A stretch of 5,201 nt of DNA from an uncultured Clostridium sp. Lineage in GTDB: Bacteria > Bacillota > Clostridia > TANB77 > CAG-508. The notes beneath the pieces were generated by a model that worked only from the letters and a program-made list of their open reading frames with translations, made no database searches and had not been told where the DNA came from. The translations under genes were made by a program, and so were the position numbers. Location: positions 1-5,201 of the forward strand of contig CAJKVD010000079.1 of the NCBI GenBank assembly GCA_905203195.1, written 5' to 3'. Shown piece by piece: positions 1 to 5,201 of the stretch (the stretch's first letter is position 1; the number at the start of each line of letters is the position of its first letter).

Positions 1-19
1 TCCAGTCATCTCAACAATT

Positions 20-880
20 TCAGAGTGATTTCCTAATTAGGGAATCGCTCATTCTATGGTCATCGTCCTTAATTTCAATACCACCACACATTTCATATAA
101 TCTTGAAATTATTGAATCAACAATACTATAATTTTTATTTATACATAATCTTTCTCTTAATTGATTTCTGTTATAATTTGTGGTTATAACAATCGGCAAA
201 TAATTATTATATCTATTATTCACTATCAAAAATAATTTTTCTAATACCCATTCTGTTGGCTTTTCTTTTCCTAAATCATCAATTACCAAAAGATCCACAC
301 TAGAATATAAATTTAAATAGTCTTTATCAGAAACTTCTGAATCGCTATATGAATCTCTAATAAAATCTAACAATTGTATTAAAGTTCCAAATATTACTGA
401 TTTTCCGTTCTTAATAATTTCATTTGCAATGCATGATGCTAAATAAGTTTTACCTACACCATAAGCACCTGTTATAAAAAGTCCTTTATTTGTTGTTCCT
501 GTTATCAATTTTTCTACATATTTTTTTACATTTTCATAAGCTTTTTTATTCTTATTTGTTATTTTATAATTTTCAAATGTGCTATTTAATTGACGTTTTC
601 CTAAATTATTATTTTTAAATAATTTGTTTATTTTACTTAAATTGATTTTTCTTATTTTGTCTTTTTCAATGTATTCATCATATTGTTGCCAAATTTTACT
701 AGCTTCATTACAAGTACATCTTTCGTATGCAGTTGCTATATCTTTATAAACAATATTGACATATAGTGCAGTATAATCATTTATATGTAATAACTTTCCA
801 CAGAATTTGCACTGTTTGTACATTTTATTATCAGTATCTAAAACTATGTCAGAAATCAATTGTTTTGAATCCACTACCAT
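20..880 (-). CDS. DnaC-like AAA+ helicase loader (phage/mobile-element replication protein)
   Basis: A protein of this family uses ATP to load the replicative helicase onto an origin in the cytoplasm. Numbering from a GTG at 886 (288 aa), the N-terminus has a possible zinc-binding cysteine set (C26-x2-C29, C57-x-C59), then a basic linker. The AAA+ core follows: Walker A GAYGVGKT at 140-147, Walker B LLVIDDLG at 199-206, a sensor-1-like VITTN at 233-237 and an ISRLYE arginine motif near 262. The length is normal for DnaC/DnaI-type loaders. I prefer the ATG at 880 (286 aa), because AAGG lies 9 nt upstream of it but only 3 nt from the GTG at 886. The gene overlaps the end of the replisome-organizer gene by about 30 nt, which suggests translational coupling as the last visible gene of a three-gene cassette. 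IstB, the transposon helper ATPase, is related, but no transposase is adjacent. Confidence 0.9.
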   Translation of the reverse strand: MVVDSKQLISDIVLDTDNKMYKQCKFCGKLLHINDYTALYVNIVYKDIATAYERCTCNEASKIWQQYDEYIEKDKIRKINLSKINKLFKNNNLGKRQLNSTFENYKITNKNKKAYENVKKYVEKLITGTTNKGLFITGAYGVGKTYLASCIANEIIKNGKSVIFGTLIQLLDFIRDSYSDSEVSDKDYLNLYSSVDLLVIDDLGKEKPTEWVLEKLFLIVNNRYNNYLPIVITTNYNRNQLRERLCINKNYSIVDSIISRLYEMCGGIEIKDDDHRMSDSLIRKSL

Positions 881-1364
881 TTTCACCTGCCTTCATATCA
901 TCTTCTAATCTATTCTTTTCTATTTTATTCTTTTCTGTTATATTCTCTTCTTCCACGTTACTTGACGTTTGTGTAACGTTACTTTCTTCTTTTTTCTTAT
1001 CTCTAAATCTTTTTTGTCTTGCTCTATTTTGCTCTAAAATTTTCTCATATTTATCAATACTTTGATACTTATACCAGTTTTTAATTATATATGTATTTTC
1101 CTGATATATTAGCATTTCTAAATGGATTAATTTGTTCAATATATTTTCCATTTTTGCATCCGTTTTGTGAATGATTGTTGCAAGTTCATGCACTGTCATC
1201 GGATTATTTTCTGAAATCATTAACTTTCCTTCTTGCATACATTGTCCTGCTATTGTTAATAATTGAATCCATACTCTAAAAAATGTGTCCCCATCACGTT
1301 CTTTAAGTAATATTTTGATTTTTGGATTTGCAAATATATCTGTAAACACTTTAATCCATTGCAT
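849..1364 (-). CDS. Phage replisome organizer N-terminal-domain protein (replication initiator)
   Basis: This is a 171-aa protein. Its first ~120 residues match the phage replisome-organizer N-terminal pattern: MQWIKVFTDIFANPKIKILL at the start, a winged-helix-like body with FFRVWIQLLTIAG and the helix region MTVHELATIIHK, then the ending YIIKNWYKYQSIDKYEKI. The family is known for origin recognition and helicase loading in low-GC phages and integrative elements. From about residue 110 the sequence is a strongly charged, low-complexity tail (EQNRARQKRFRDKKKEE...), ending GSGFKTIDF. I see no DnaD/DnaB_2-like C-terminal domain, so it is shorter than two-domain organizers. The start ATG has a strong GGGGAGGG site 5 nt upstream, which overlaps the stop of the preceding HTH gene (12-nt gap). 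The 3' end overlaps the helicase-loader gene. It probably acts with that loader on an element-borne origin; this is inferred from context. Confidence 0.83.
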   Translation of the reverse strand: MQWIKVFTDIFANPKIKILLKERDGDTFFRVWIQLLTIAGQCMQEGKLMISENNPMTVHELATIIHKTDAKMENILNKLIHLEMLIYQENTYIIKNWYKYQSIDKYEKILEQNRARQKRFRDKKKEESNVTQTSSNVEEENITEKNKIEKNRLEDDMKAGENGSGFKTIDF

Positions 1365-1376
1365 GTTTTCCCTCCC

Positions 1377-1580
1377 CTACTTTTTTAATGATTCTTGTTC
1401 TTTATTGTTTAAGTATTCATCTAGTGCTTGTACTCTAAATAATACTCTTCCACCAACTCTTGCACATGGTATTTGTTTTCTTCTTACTAATTGGTTTACT
1501 AACCAATATGATATTCCTAAATACTCTGCTGTTTCTTTCATTGTTAGTGTTTTTCGTTCTACCTTTGGCAATTCTGGCAT
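1377..1580 (-). CDS. Excisionase-family helix-turn-helix DNA-binding protein
   Basis: This is a 67-aa protein that is almost entirely one MerR-like winged helix-turn-helix of the excisionase family. The core runs LTMKETAEYLGISYWLVNQL, then VRRKQIPCARVGGRVLF and an ending like VQALDEYL; the R-x-G-x-R-V-L-F wing is typical. I chose the ATG at 1580 because an AGAGGTGAT site sits directly upstream. An in-frame ATG at 1616 would add 12 lysine-rich residues but would place this strong site inside the gene. It is the first gene of the minus-strand replication cassette. Such proteins act as recombination directionality factors or as small regulators. No integrase is nearby, so a regulatory or origin-binding role next to the repeat array is as likely as true excision; this is inference. 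Confidence 0.85.
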   Translation of the reverse strand: MPELPKVERKTLTMKETAEYLGISYWLVNQLVRRKQIPCARVGGRVLFRVQALDEYLNNKEQESLKK

Positions 1581-1669
1581 ATAATCACCTCTCTTTTTCT
1601 TAAATTCTTTATGCAAAAATATGTATAAATATTAAATTTTATATATTCTTGCATTTACATTTGTATAAT

Positions 1670-1681
1670 TTAGTTAACTAA
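1670..1681. promoter_or_regulatory. 12-bp perfect palindrome, possible operator
   Basis: TTAGTTAACTAA is a perfect 12-bp palindrome about 90 bp upstream of the HTH gene start, in the promoter region of the minus-strand cassette. It could be an operator for a dimeric regulator. A palindrome of this length built mostly from A and T can also arise by chance in DNA this AT-rich, so the call is weak. Confidence 0.25.
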
Positions 1682-1825
1682 TTATTATTTATTATTTTAG
1701 ATGTTTTATTTGCTCTAAAAAACCGTACAGATAATAATTCTAAAATTTATTTCTATTGTATGGCTATTTCTTTATTTTTTAATTTGTAAAAAAATTTATG
1801 ATTTTTGTCACATTTTCTATTTTTA

Positions 1826-2213
1826 TTTCGCCTATTTATATAGAAAGATCAATAATTTAAAATTTTTTTAATTTTTTTACAATTTTGGTCAGGTTTTTCA
1901 CTTTTTTTTCGCCTATGTATGCAGAAAGATTAAATCTTAAAAATTTTTTGTAGTTTTACTAAGATTTTTGAGTCTTTCTTCGCCTATTTGTATATAGGAA
2001 TATTAAAATTTTAAAATTCTTTATAAATTTTGTGAGATTTTTTAATTTTATTTCGCCTATTATATTAGAAAGCATAAAAATTAATTTTTTAAAATTTTTT
2101 GATAGGTTTTTCCATTTTTCTTCGCCTATTATTTATGAAAGCATAAAAGATTAATTTTTAAAAAATTTTTGGGAATTTTAATACTTTCATTTCACCTTTT
2201 ATATAGAAAGGTT
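1826..2213. repeat. Tandem array of six ~70-80 bp degenerate repeats
   Basis: Six copies of a core reading TTTCGCCTAT, then a variable A/T stretch, then usually AGAAAG, begin at 1826, 1907, 1978, 2051, 2120 and 2190. Steps are 81, 71, 73, 69 and 70 bp. Copies 1-5 keep TTCGCCTAT exactly; copy 6 has diverged to TTTCACCTTT. Between cores the units also share an order: A-tract then T-tract (AAAATTTTTT-like), then a GGTTTTTCACTTTT-like end, so the whole unit is duplicated. Several cores form small dyads: CTAT/ATAG in copy 1, CCTAT/ATAGG in copy 3, ACCTTT/AAAGGT in copy 6. The units are too diverged, and the intervening segments too alike, for CRISPR. Possible roles are an iteron or unwinding region for the adjacent replication genes, a multi-site operator, or a repetitive RNA leader. 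The repeats are visible; the function is unknown. Confidence 0.85.
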
Positions 2214-2232
2214 ATAAATTTAATACAAGTTC

Positions 2233-2239
2233 AAGGAGG
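2233..2239 (+). promoter_or_regulatory. Strong ribosome binding site
   Basis: AAGGAGG lies 6 nt before the ATG at 2246. It fixes translation initiation of the plus-strand gene at 2246, upstream of the in-frame stop, and contrasts with the lack of any such site before 2459. A weak promoter-like pair (TTTCAC at 2190, 17 nt, TATAAA at 2213) overlaps the last repeat copy. Confidence 0.8.
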
Positions 2240-2245
2240 AAAATT

Positions 2246-2425
2246 ATGAATTATGAATTAGAAATAGCATTTGACTTCAAAAATTCAAAAGAGTATTTTG
2301 TAAGATACGAACCAATAGAACTAACAGACTCAGAGAAAATACCAGAAAAACTAAAGAATAAAAAATTATATGTTTTTGAAAAAGTTAAACCTAAAGCAAA
2401 AAATATCGGAACATTTCTGCTTTAA
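2246..2425 (+). CDS. 59-aa small protein, probably the N-terminal fragment of the interrupted zinc-finger gene
   Basis: This frame starts at an ATG 6 nt after AAGGAGG and ends in TAA at 2423-2425. The product begins MNYELEIAFDFKNSKEYFVR and ends NIGTFLL. It is mostly charged and polar, with no signal peptide or membrane segment. It shares its reading frame exactly with the long open frame that continues after the TAA. I therefore read it as the severed start of that gene rather than an independent small protein. If translated alone it would be a 59-residue peptide of unknown function, and I recognise no domain in it. Confidence 0.6.
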   Translation: MNYELEIAFDFKNSKEYFVRYEPIELTDSEKIPEKLKNKKLYVFEKVKPKAKNIGTFLL

Positions 2426-2458
2426 TTTCTAAATTTAGATTTTTCAAATGCTTTACAT

Positions 2459-3304
2459 TTGAACTATTTTTTAGTGCATTATTTTCTTGTTAATTTCATC
2501 GCTAGTAAAAAGAATTATCTAGATTTTGAATATTATAAAAGTATTGATTTAACATCTGAAATTATGGATAATCCAAAAATAATATTAACAGAAGATGAAT
2601 TTATAGATTATGCTGAAGGGACGAAATTACTTTATTTTAGTTTTATTGACTCTGCTCAATTTGTTTTTAGGAATATCGCAGAAAAAATATATTTCAAGAC
2701 ATTGTTTGAATCATCTACTGAAGAAGATTTAGATTATGAAAGTCTAAAGATTTTGAAAGATAATGAAACATATGAATCAATTTTAGATAATATATCTGAA
2801 AATTTTAAAGATATAAAAATGAACTTTGACTTAGATTCTTTCTTTTTAGGTTCTAATAATAATAAGTCAAAAGATAATATTAGGTATTACTATTCTTCTA
2901 ATGACTTTACTTGTCTTTTGTTTATTTGTATGAAGGAATTTATGAATTATAAAAATAGTTTTAGGATTATAAAATGTAAAAATTGTAATCACTATTTTAT
3001 TCCTAAAACTGCACATAAAACATTGTATTGTGATAATATTTTTAAAAGTGGTCTAACTTGTAAGGAATTTGCTGATAAGGTTTCTTCTAATAGAACATAT
3101 GCTAATGATCCTATTTGTAAAAAGTATAGGAATAGATATAAAAATTTGAGTAAACAAGCTTCTATTAGTAATAATCCTGAGGTATTAGCTCTTTATGAAA
3201 GATATAAAGTTGATGGTGCTGTGATGCTTGATAAATATAAACATGATGAAATTAGTGGTAGTGATTTTGAAAAATGGATTGATGGGATGAAAATAAGAAA
3301 GTAA
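2459..3304 (+). CDS. DUF6076-like protein with C-terminal four-cysteine zinc-finger motif (5' end cut off by in-frame stop)
   Basis: From the TTG at 2459 this gives 281 residues, but the frame is open from 2426, just after the TAA. The TTG has no ribosome binding site and the first internal ATG falls about 35 codons later, so neither is a convincing start. The first ~170 residues look alpha-helical, with hydrophobic stretches (YFLVHYFLVNF; FTCLLFICMKEFM). A treble-clef-like metal site follows: C173-x2-C176 (KCKNCNHYF), C191 (LYCDN) and C201 (LTCKEF). A basic helical tail ends in FEKWIDGMKIRK. This layout recalls DUF6076-type proteins common in Clostridia; the family name is from memory and uncertain, and the function is unknown. 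Nucleic-acid binding is plausible from the Cys motif and basic tail. It is the only plus-strand gene here and lies just after the repeat array. Confidence 0.6.
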   Translation: MNYFLVHYFLVNFIASKKNYLDFEYYKSIDLTSEIMDNPKIILTEDEFIDYAEGTKLLYFSFIDSAQFVFRNIAEKIYFKTLFESSTEEDLDYESLKILKDNETYESILDNISENFKDIKMNFDLDSFFLGSNNNKSKDNIRYYYSSNDFTCLLFICMKEFMNYKNSFRIIKCKNCNHYFIPKTAHKTLYCDNIFKSGLTCKEFADKVSSNRTYANDPICKKYRNRYKNLSKQASISNNPEVLALYERYKVDGAVMLDKYKHDEISGSDFEKWIDGMKIRK

Positions 3305-3319
3305 GAAAATGAATAGAGT

Positions 3320-3369
3320 TTAAAGTGCAATTTTTGCACTTTAAGCTTGTGTGAATTGCACTTTATTTT
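3320..3369. terminator. Hairpin region between convergent genes, probable terminator
   Basis: TTAAAGTGCAA at 3320-3330 pairs perfectly with TTGCACTTTAA at 3334-3344, giving an 11-bp stem and a 3-nt loop. A second copy of TTGCACTTTA at 3356-3365 is followed by TTTT, so the left arm has two alternative partners. The pairing with the second copy gives the stem-plus-U-run form for the plus-strand gene. The stem can also serve the minus-strand phosphatase gene, though its downstream U-run is weak in that direction. Its position between two converging genes fits transcription termination. Confidence 0.6.
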
Positions 3370-3404
3370 ACCCTTTCCAACTCATAGCCCATATCTTATA
3401 TTTC

Positions 3405-4034
3405 TTATAATTTCATTTGTTCTAAATTTACTAATTCATTTTTCCTAAAAGTCATCTTTAATAAGCATGGAGATTTTATAGCCAACTCATTTTCCTTGTA
3501 TTCAAGATTTAATCTTTCGTTTACTTTGCAAAAACTTAACAAATAGAATTTTATTGTTCCACCATGACTTATAACAGCTATTCTCTTTCCTTTATATTTC
3601 TCAAGTATTTCATTAAAAAATTCATTCATCCTTTTATTAGTATCATTTGCGCTTTCACCATCGCGAGTTTTAAATTCTGGAAAGGCTAATTGTTCACGAG
3701 ATGGATCTCTGGTTTCTTTATTATTCATAAATTTTGCTAAATCATCCATATTTCCAAGTTTTCTTTCACTCAATCTTTTATCTATGTTATATTGTAAATT
3801 GTTCTTATATGCTATATATTTTGCAGTAGCTTTTGCTCTTGTATAGTTGCTTGTCCAAATAACATCAAGATTTTGTAATTCTGTATTTTCGCTTAATTTC
3901 TTAGATTGTTCTTCTCCTTTTATAGACAATATTTCTTTTTCATTAATCATTTGAGAATTTTCATTTGTGTTTCTAATCCCATTTTCCTCAACTGTTTCAG
4001 CATGTCTAATTAAATAAATAACGGTATCATTCAT
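3405..4034 (-). CDS. Histidine phosphatase family protein (phosphoglycerate-mutase-like)
   Basis: This is a 209-aa cytoplasmic enzyme with the complete active-site set of the histidine phosphatase superfamily. It has the RHAET motif with R10 and catalytic H11, the second arginine R66 in SNYTRAKATA, the acidic residue E90 in LSERKLGN, and H157 in ISHGGT. The family transfers or hydrolyses phosphate through a phosphohistidine; the substrate cannot be read from the sequence. There is no signal peptide. The length is typical. A GAGGAG site lies about 13 nt before the ATG, a longer spacing than usual, but no better start exists nearby. The gene follows the acetyltransferase gene after 56 nt on the same strand and is probably the last gene of that operon. 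It faces the zinc-finger gene convergently. Confidence 0.9.
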   Translation of the reverse strand: MNDTVIYLIRHAETVEENGIRNTNENSQMINEKEILSIKGEEQSKKLSENTELQNLDVIWTSNYTRAKATAKYIAYKNNLQYNIDKRLSERKLGNMDDLAKFMNNKETRDPSREQLAFPEFKTRDGESANDTNKRMNEFFNEILEKYKGKRIAVISHGGTIKFYLLSFCKVNERLNLEYKENELAIKSPCLLKMTFRKNELVNLEQMKL

Positions 4035-4090
4035 TTTAAATAACTTTCTCCTCTTTTTTATATTATATATTTTTTATTTGTAAAATATTA

Positions 4091-4543
4091 CTAAAGTTCA
4101 AATTTGTATAAAGTTTCACCTGTTTTTAATTTTTTTATAAAAATTGCTCCAAACTTTTCATAATAATTTTTTAAGTCTGTTTTTAGATATATTGTTGTAA
4201 ATCCTCTATTTTTTGCCTCTTTTAATATGGCATCATTTAATATTCTAGAATATCCTTTTTTTCTATATTCTTTTTTTACATACATTGTAGCATACCATGG
4301 CTTTAGTTCTTTTTCTTCTTCACAATCTTTTGGAAATACAGATATAAATCCTATCAACTTATTATTATCTACTAAAATTAACTTGCAAAAAAATTCATCA
4401 TTAAATGCATTATAAATTTTCTCTTTTTTTCTTTCTATTCTACATTTTCTATTTTCTTCTTTATTGTCTGCCCATTCATCATATTCTAATTTTGCAACTT
4501 CATCTAAATATTCTAATTTATTTTTTAAATTATATATTTGCAT
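4091..4543 (-). CDS. GNAT family N-acetyltransferase
   Basis: This 150-aa protein would transfer an acetyl group from acetyl-CoA to an unknown amine. The GNAT fold is visible: beta strands KLILVD and KLIGFISVF at 54-70, the strand MYVKKEY followed by the acetyl-CoA pyrophosphate loop RKKGYS at 94-99, the helix ILNDAILKEAKNRG, and the later IYLKTDLKNYYEKFGA segment typical of the C-terminal half. The frame is open upstream to an ATG at 4696. I chose the ATG at 4543 because GGAG lies 7 nt before it and the extra 51 residues would lie entirely inside the neighbouring ATPase gene. The start overlaps the 3' end of that ATPase gene by 14 nt, so translation is likely coupled. Confidence 0.88.
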   Translation of the reverse strand: MQIYNLKNKLEYLDEVAKLEYDEWADNKEENRKCRIERKKEKIYNAFNDEFFCKLILVDNNKLIGFISVFPKDCEEEKELKPWYATMYVKKEYRKKGYSRILNDAILKEAKNRGFTTIYLKTDLKNYYEKFGAIFIKKLKTGETLYKFEL

Positions 4544-5039
4544 ATTTTTTCTCCATATTACGTATATAATTATCAGCCTCATCTCTAGATTTAAAAATAA
4601 ATATACTATGATTAATTTTATATTTATCCAATAACTTATAAATTTGTGGCAACTTTTCGTTAGTAAAATTAATAATGCATTGTTTAAAATTTTCATCTAG
4701 TTTCTTTTCTACCCAAGGCAAATCGTCTCTTTTTTGACCGATTCGTGATTTTGCACCTTCAAGACAAACTTGAGTTGGAAAATCCAACAAAAATATAGTA
4801 TCACATTCATTTATTCTTAATTCTAATGTTTTTTGATAATTTCCATCTATAATCCATTTATCCGTTTTAAAAATTTCTTTTAATTTTTCTTCTAGCTCTT
4901 CTTTTGTAATATGTGTACCATCTTTTTTATGATATAGCATATCTATGTGATATAATGGTAATTTAGTAATATTTTTTAACTTTTTAGAAAATAAACTTTT
5001 TCCGGCACCAGGACTTCCAATAACAATTATTTTTTCCAT
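4530..5039 (-). CDS. P-loop ATPase, topology-modulation/adenylate-kinase-like family
   Basis: This is a 169-aa cytoplasmic nucleotide-binding protein. It starts MEKIIVIGSPGAGKS, with a Walker A motif at 8-15. LPLYHIDMLYHKKDG, KWIIDGNYQKTLELRI, CDTIFLLDFPTQVCLEGAKSR and IGQKRDDLPWVEKKLDE follow, and the C-terminus has FIFKSRDEADNYI. This order is characteristic of the small Bacillota proteins annotated as topology modulation protein, FlaR-like, or adenylate kinase-related; the true substrate is not established. The length is full for the family. I chose the ATG at 5039 because AAGGAG lies 6 nt before it. The in-frame ATG at 5054 would place that site inside the coding sequence. It is the first gene of a three-gene minus-strand operon and overlaps the acetyltransferase gene by 14 nt. 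Confidence 0.88.
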   Translation of the reverse strand: MEKIIVIGSPGAGKSLFSKKLKNITKLPLYHIDMLYHKKDGTHITKEELEEKLKEIFKTDKWIIDGNYQKTLELRINECDTIFLLDFPTQVCLEGAKSRIGQKRDDLPWVEKKLDENFKQCIINFTNEKLPQIYKLLDKYKINHSIFIFKSRDEADNYIRNMEKKYANI

Positions 5040-5072
5040 TTTTTTCTCCTTCATTTACTATTTATATTTAAC

Positions 5073-5081
5073 ATTATAACA
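5073..5081 (-). promoter_or_regulatory. Extended -10 promoter of the ATPase operon
   Basis: On the minus strand TGTTATAAT (5081-5073) is a perfect extended -10 element (TG-n-TATAAT), 33 bp upstream of the ATPase start at 5039. No good -35 hexamer lies 16-18 bp upstream, where ATAGATT is found; an extended -10 can compensate for this. Confidence 0.6.
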
Positions 5082-5104
5082 TATTTTTTAATTTAATCTA
5101 TATT

Positions 5105-5140
5105 TCCCCTACATTTTCCTATTTTCCCACTCTTATCCCC
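5105..5140 (-). other. Cluster of G-runs upstream of the ATPase promoter
   Basis: On the minus strand this stretch carries GGGG, GGG, GG and GGGG runs separated by 6-8 nt, in an otherwise very G-poor region. It could form a two-tetrad G-quadruplex or be a protein-binding stretch with helical spacing. There is no direct evidence for either. Confidence 0.25.
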
Positions 5141-5149
5141 TGTCGGGTT

Positions 5150-5177
5150 TTGTTTTCCAATCAAAAAATGTTACAAT
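5150..5177 (+). promoter_or_regulatory. Candidate plus-strand promoter leading out of the window
   Basis: TTGTTT at 5150-5155 and TACAAT at 5172-5177 are 16 bp apart, and TG at 5169-5170 precedes the -10 as an extended element. It would drive a gene to the right of the window, divergent from the ATPase operon. No start codon with a ribosome binding site follows within the 24 bases left. Confidence 0.4.
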
Positions 5178-5201
5178 AAAAACATAGTAATACAAACAAT
5201 T

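Larger units (their letters stand above)
1581..2245. other. Divergent intergenic region with repeat array, no gene seen
   Basis: These 665 bp separate the minus-strand replication cassette from the plus-strand zinc-finger gene. I find no convincing coding frame in it. The left third (1581-1825) holds the leader of the HTH gene and a 12-bp palindrome and is otherwise featureless AT-rich DNA. I could not identify a clear -35/-10 pair for the cassette there. The right two thirds is the tandem array described separately. No consensus DnaA box (TTATCCACA type) is visible, so a chromosomal-type origin is not supported. Confidence 0.7.
2246..3304 (+). pseudogene. Whole interrupted gene: 352-residue reading frame with one internal TAA
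   Basis: From the well-marked ATG at 2246 to the stop at 3302-3304 there are 353 codons in a single frame, broken only by TAA at codon 60. The eleven codons after it (FLNLDFSNALH) run smoothly into LNYFLVHYF, as expected of one protein with a point nonsense change rather than two genes. No frameshift is needed. Readthrough is unlikely because TAA is normally an efficient stop and other genes here use TAA, TAG and TGA normally. A sequencing error or strain-level decay are the simplest explanations. Confidence 0.55.

Noticed and set aside
1..9. Start of another minus-strand gene (ATG at 9-7) after the helicase loader
   Set aside because: Only three codons are visible and there is no clear ribosome binding site.
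766..1065. Plus-strand open frame of 99 codons
   Set aside because: It lies antisense over the organizer and loader genes, is rich in Phe/Ser/Leu as expected of a shadow frame, and has no ribosome binding site.
1285..1584. Plus-strand open frame of 99 codons
   Set aside because: It is antisense to the HTH and organizer genes, which have clear domains; no supporting signals.
1826..2213. CRISPR array, because the unit length of ~70 bp resembles repeat plus spacer
   Set aside because: Cores are only about 22 bp and diverged, the intervening segments resemble each other and are A/T tracts, and no cas gene is present.
1581..2245. Chromosomal-type replication origin
   Set aside because: No DnaA-box consensus sequences were found; only element-type iteron-like repeats are present.
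4227..4415. Plus-strand open frame of 62 codons
   Set aside because: It is antisense to the acetyltransferase gene, with shadow-type composition.
4544..4696. 51-residue hydrophobic N-terminal extension of the acetyltransferase
   Set aside because: It overlaps the ATPase coding sequence, and a good ribosome binding site supports the start at 4543; the apparent membrane segment is an artefact.

Overview
The window is very AT-rich bacterial DNA. It uses the standard code, with TGA as a stop, and has strong AGGAGG-type ribosome binding sites. This points to a low-GC Bacillota (Clostridia-like) genome. No tRNA, rRNA, CRISPR array, transposase or integrase is visible.

Left part (20-1580, minus strand): a tightly packed three-gene replication cassette of phage or integrative-element type. 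In transcription order it holds a small excisionase-family helix-turn-helix protein, a phage replisome-organizer N-terminal-domain protein that lacks a recognisable DnaD-type C-terminal domain, and a DnaC-like AAA+ helicase loader. The genes are 12 nt apart or overlap, so they are probably co-translated. No structural, relaxase or recombinase genes are in view, so prophage, ICE and plasmid cannot be told apart.

Middle (1581-2245): a 665-bp divergent intergenic region. Its right two thirds is a tandem array of six diverged units with a period of about 70-80 bp. Each unit starts with a TTTCGCCTAT...GAAAG core and continues with a T/A-tract segment. The last unit runs into an excellent ribosome binding site. 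The array is either an origin or operator-like site for the replication cassette, or a repetitive 5' RNA leader of the downstream gene. It is the most unusual element in the window.

Right of the array (2246-3304, plus strand): a gene for a protein with a four-cysteine zinc-finger-like motif near its C-terminus (resembling DUF6076-type proteins) that is interrupted in frame by a single TAA. The first 59 codons have the good start site. The remaining 292 codons are open in the same frame but have no convincing start of their own. A hairpin region with three complementary arms separates this gene from the next, convergent cluster.

Right part (3405-5039, minus strand): three genes in a probable operon, read from an extended -10 promoter near 5075. 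They encode a P-loop 'topology modulation'/adenylate-kinase-like ATPase, a GNAT acetyltransferase overlapping it by 14 nt, and a histidine-phosphatase-family protein. They look like ordinary accessory or housekeeping genes and have no evident link to the replication cassette. At the far right a plus-strand promoter candidate points out of the window.
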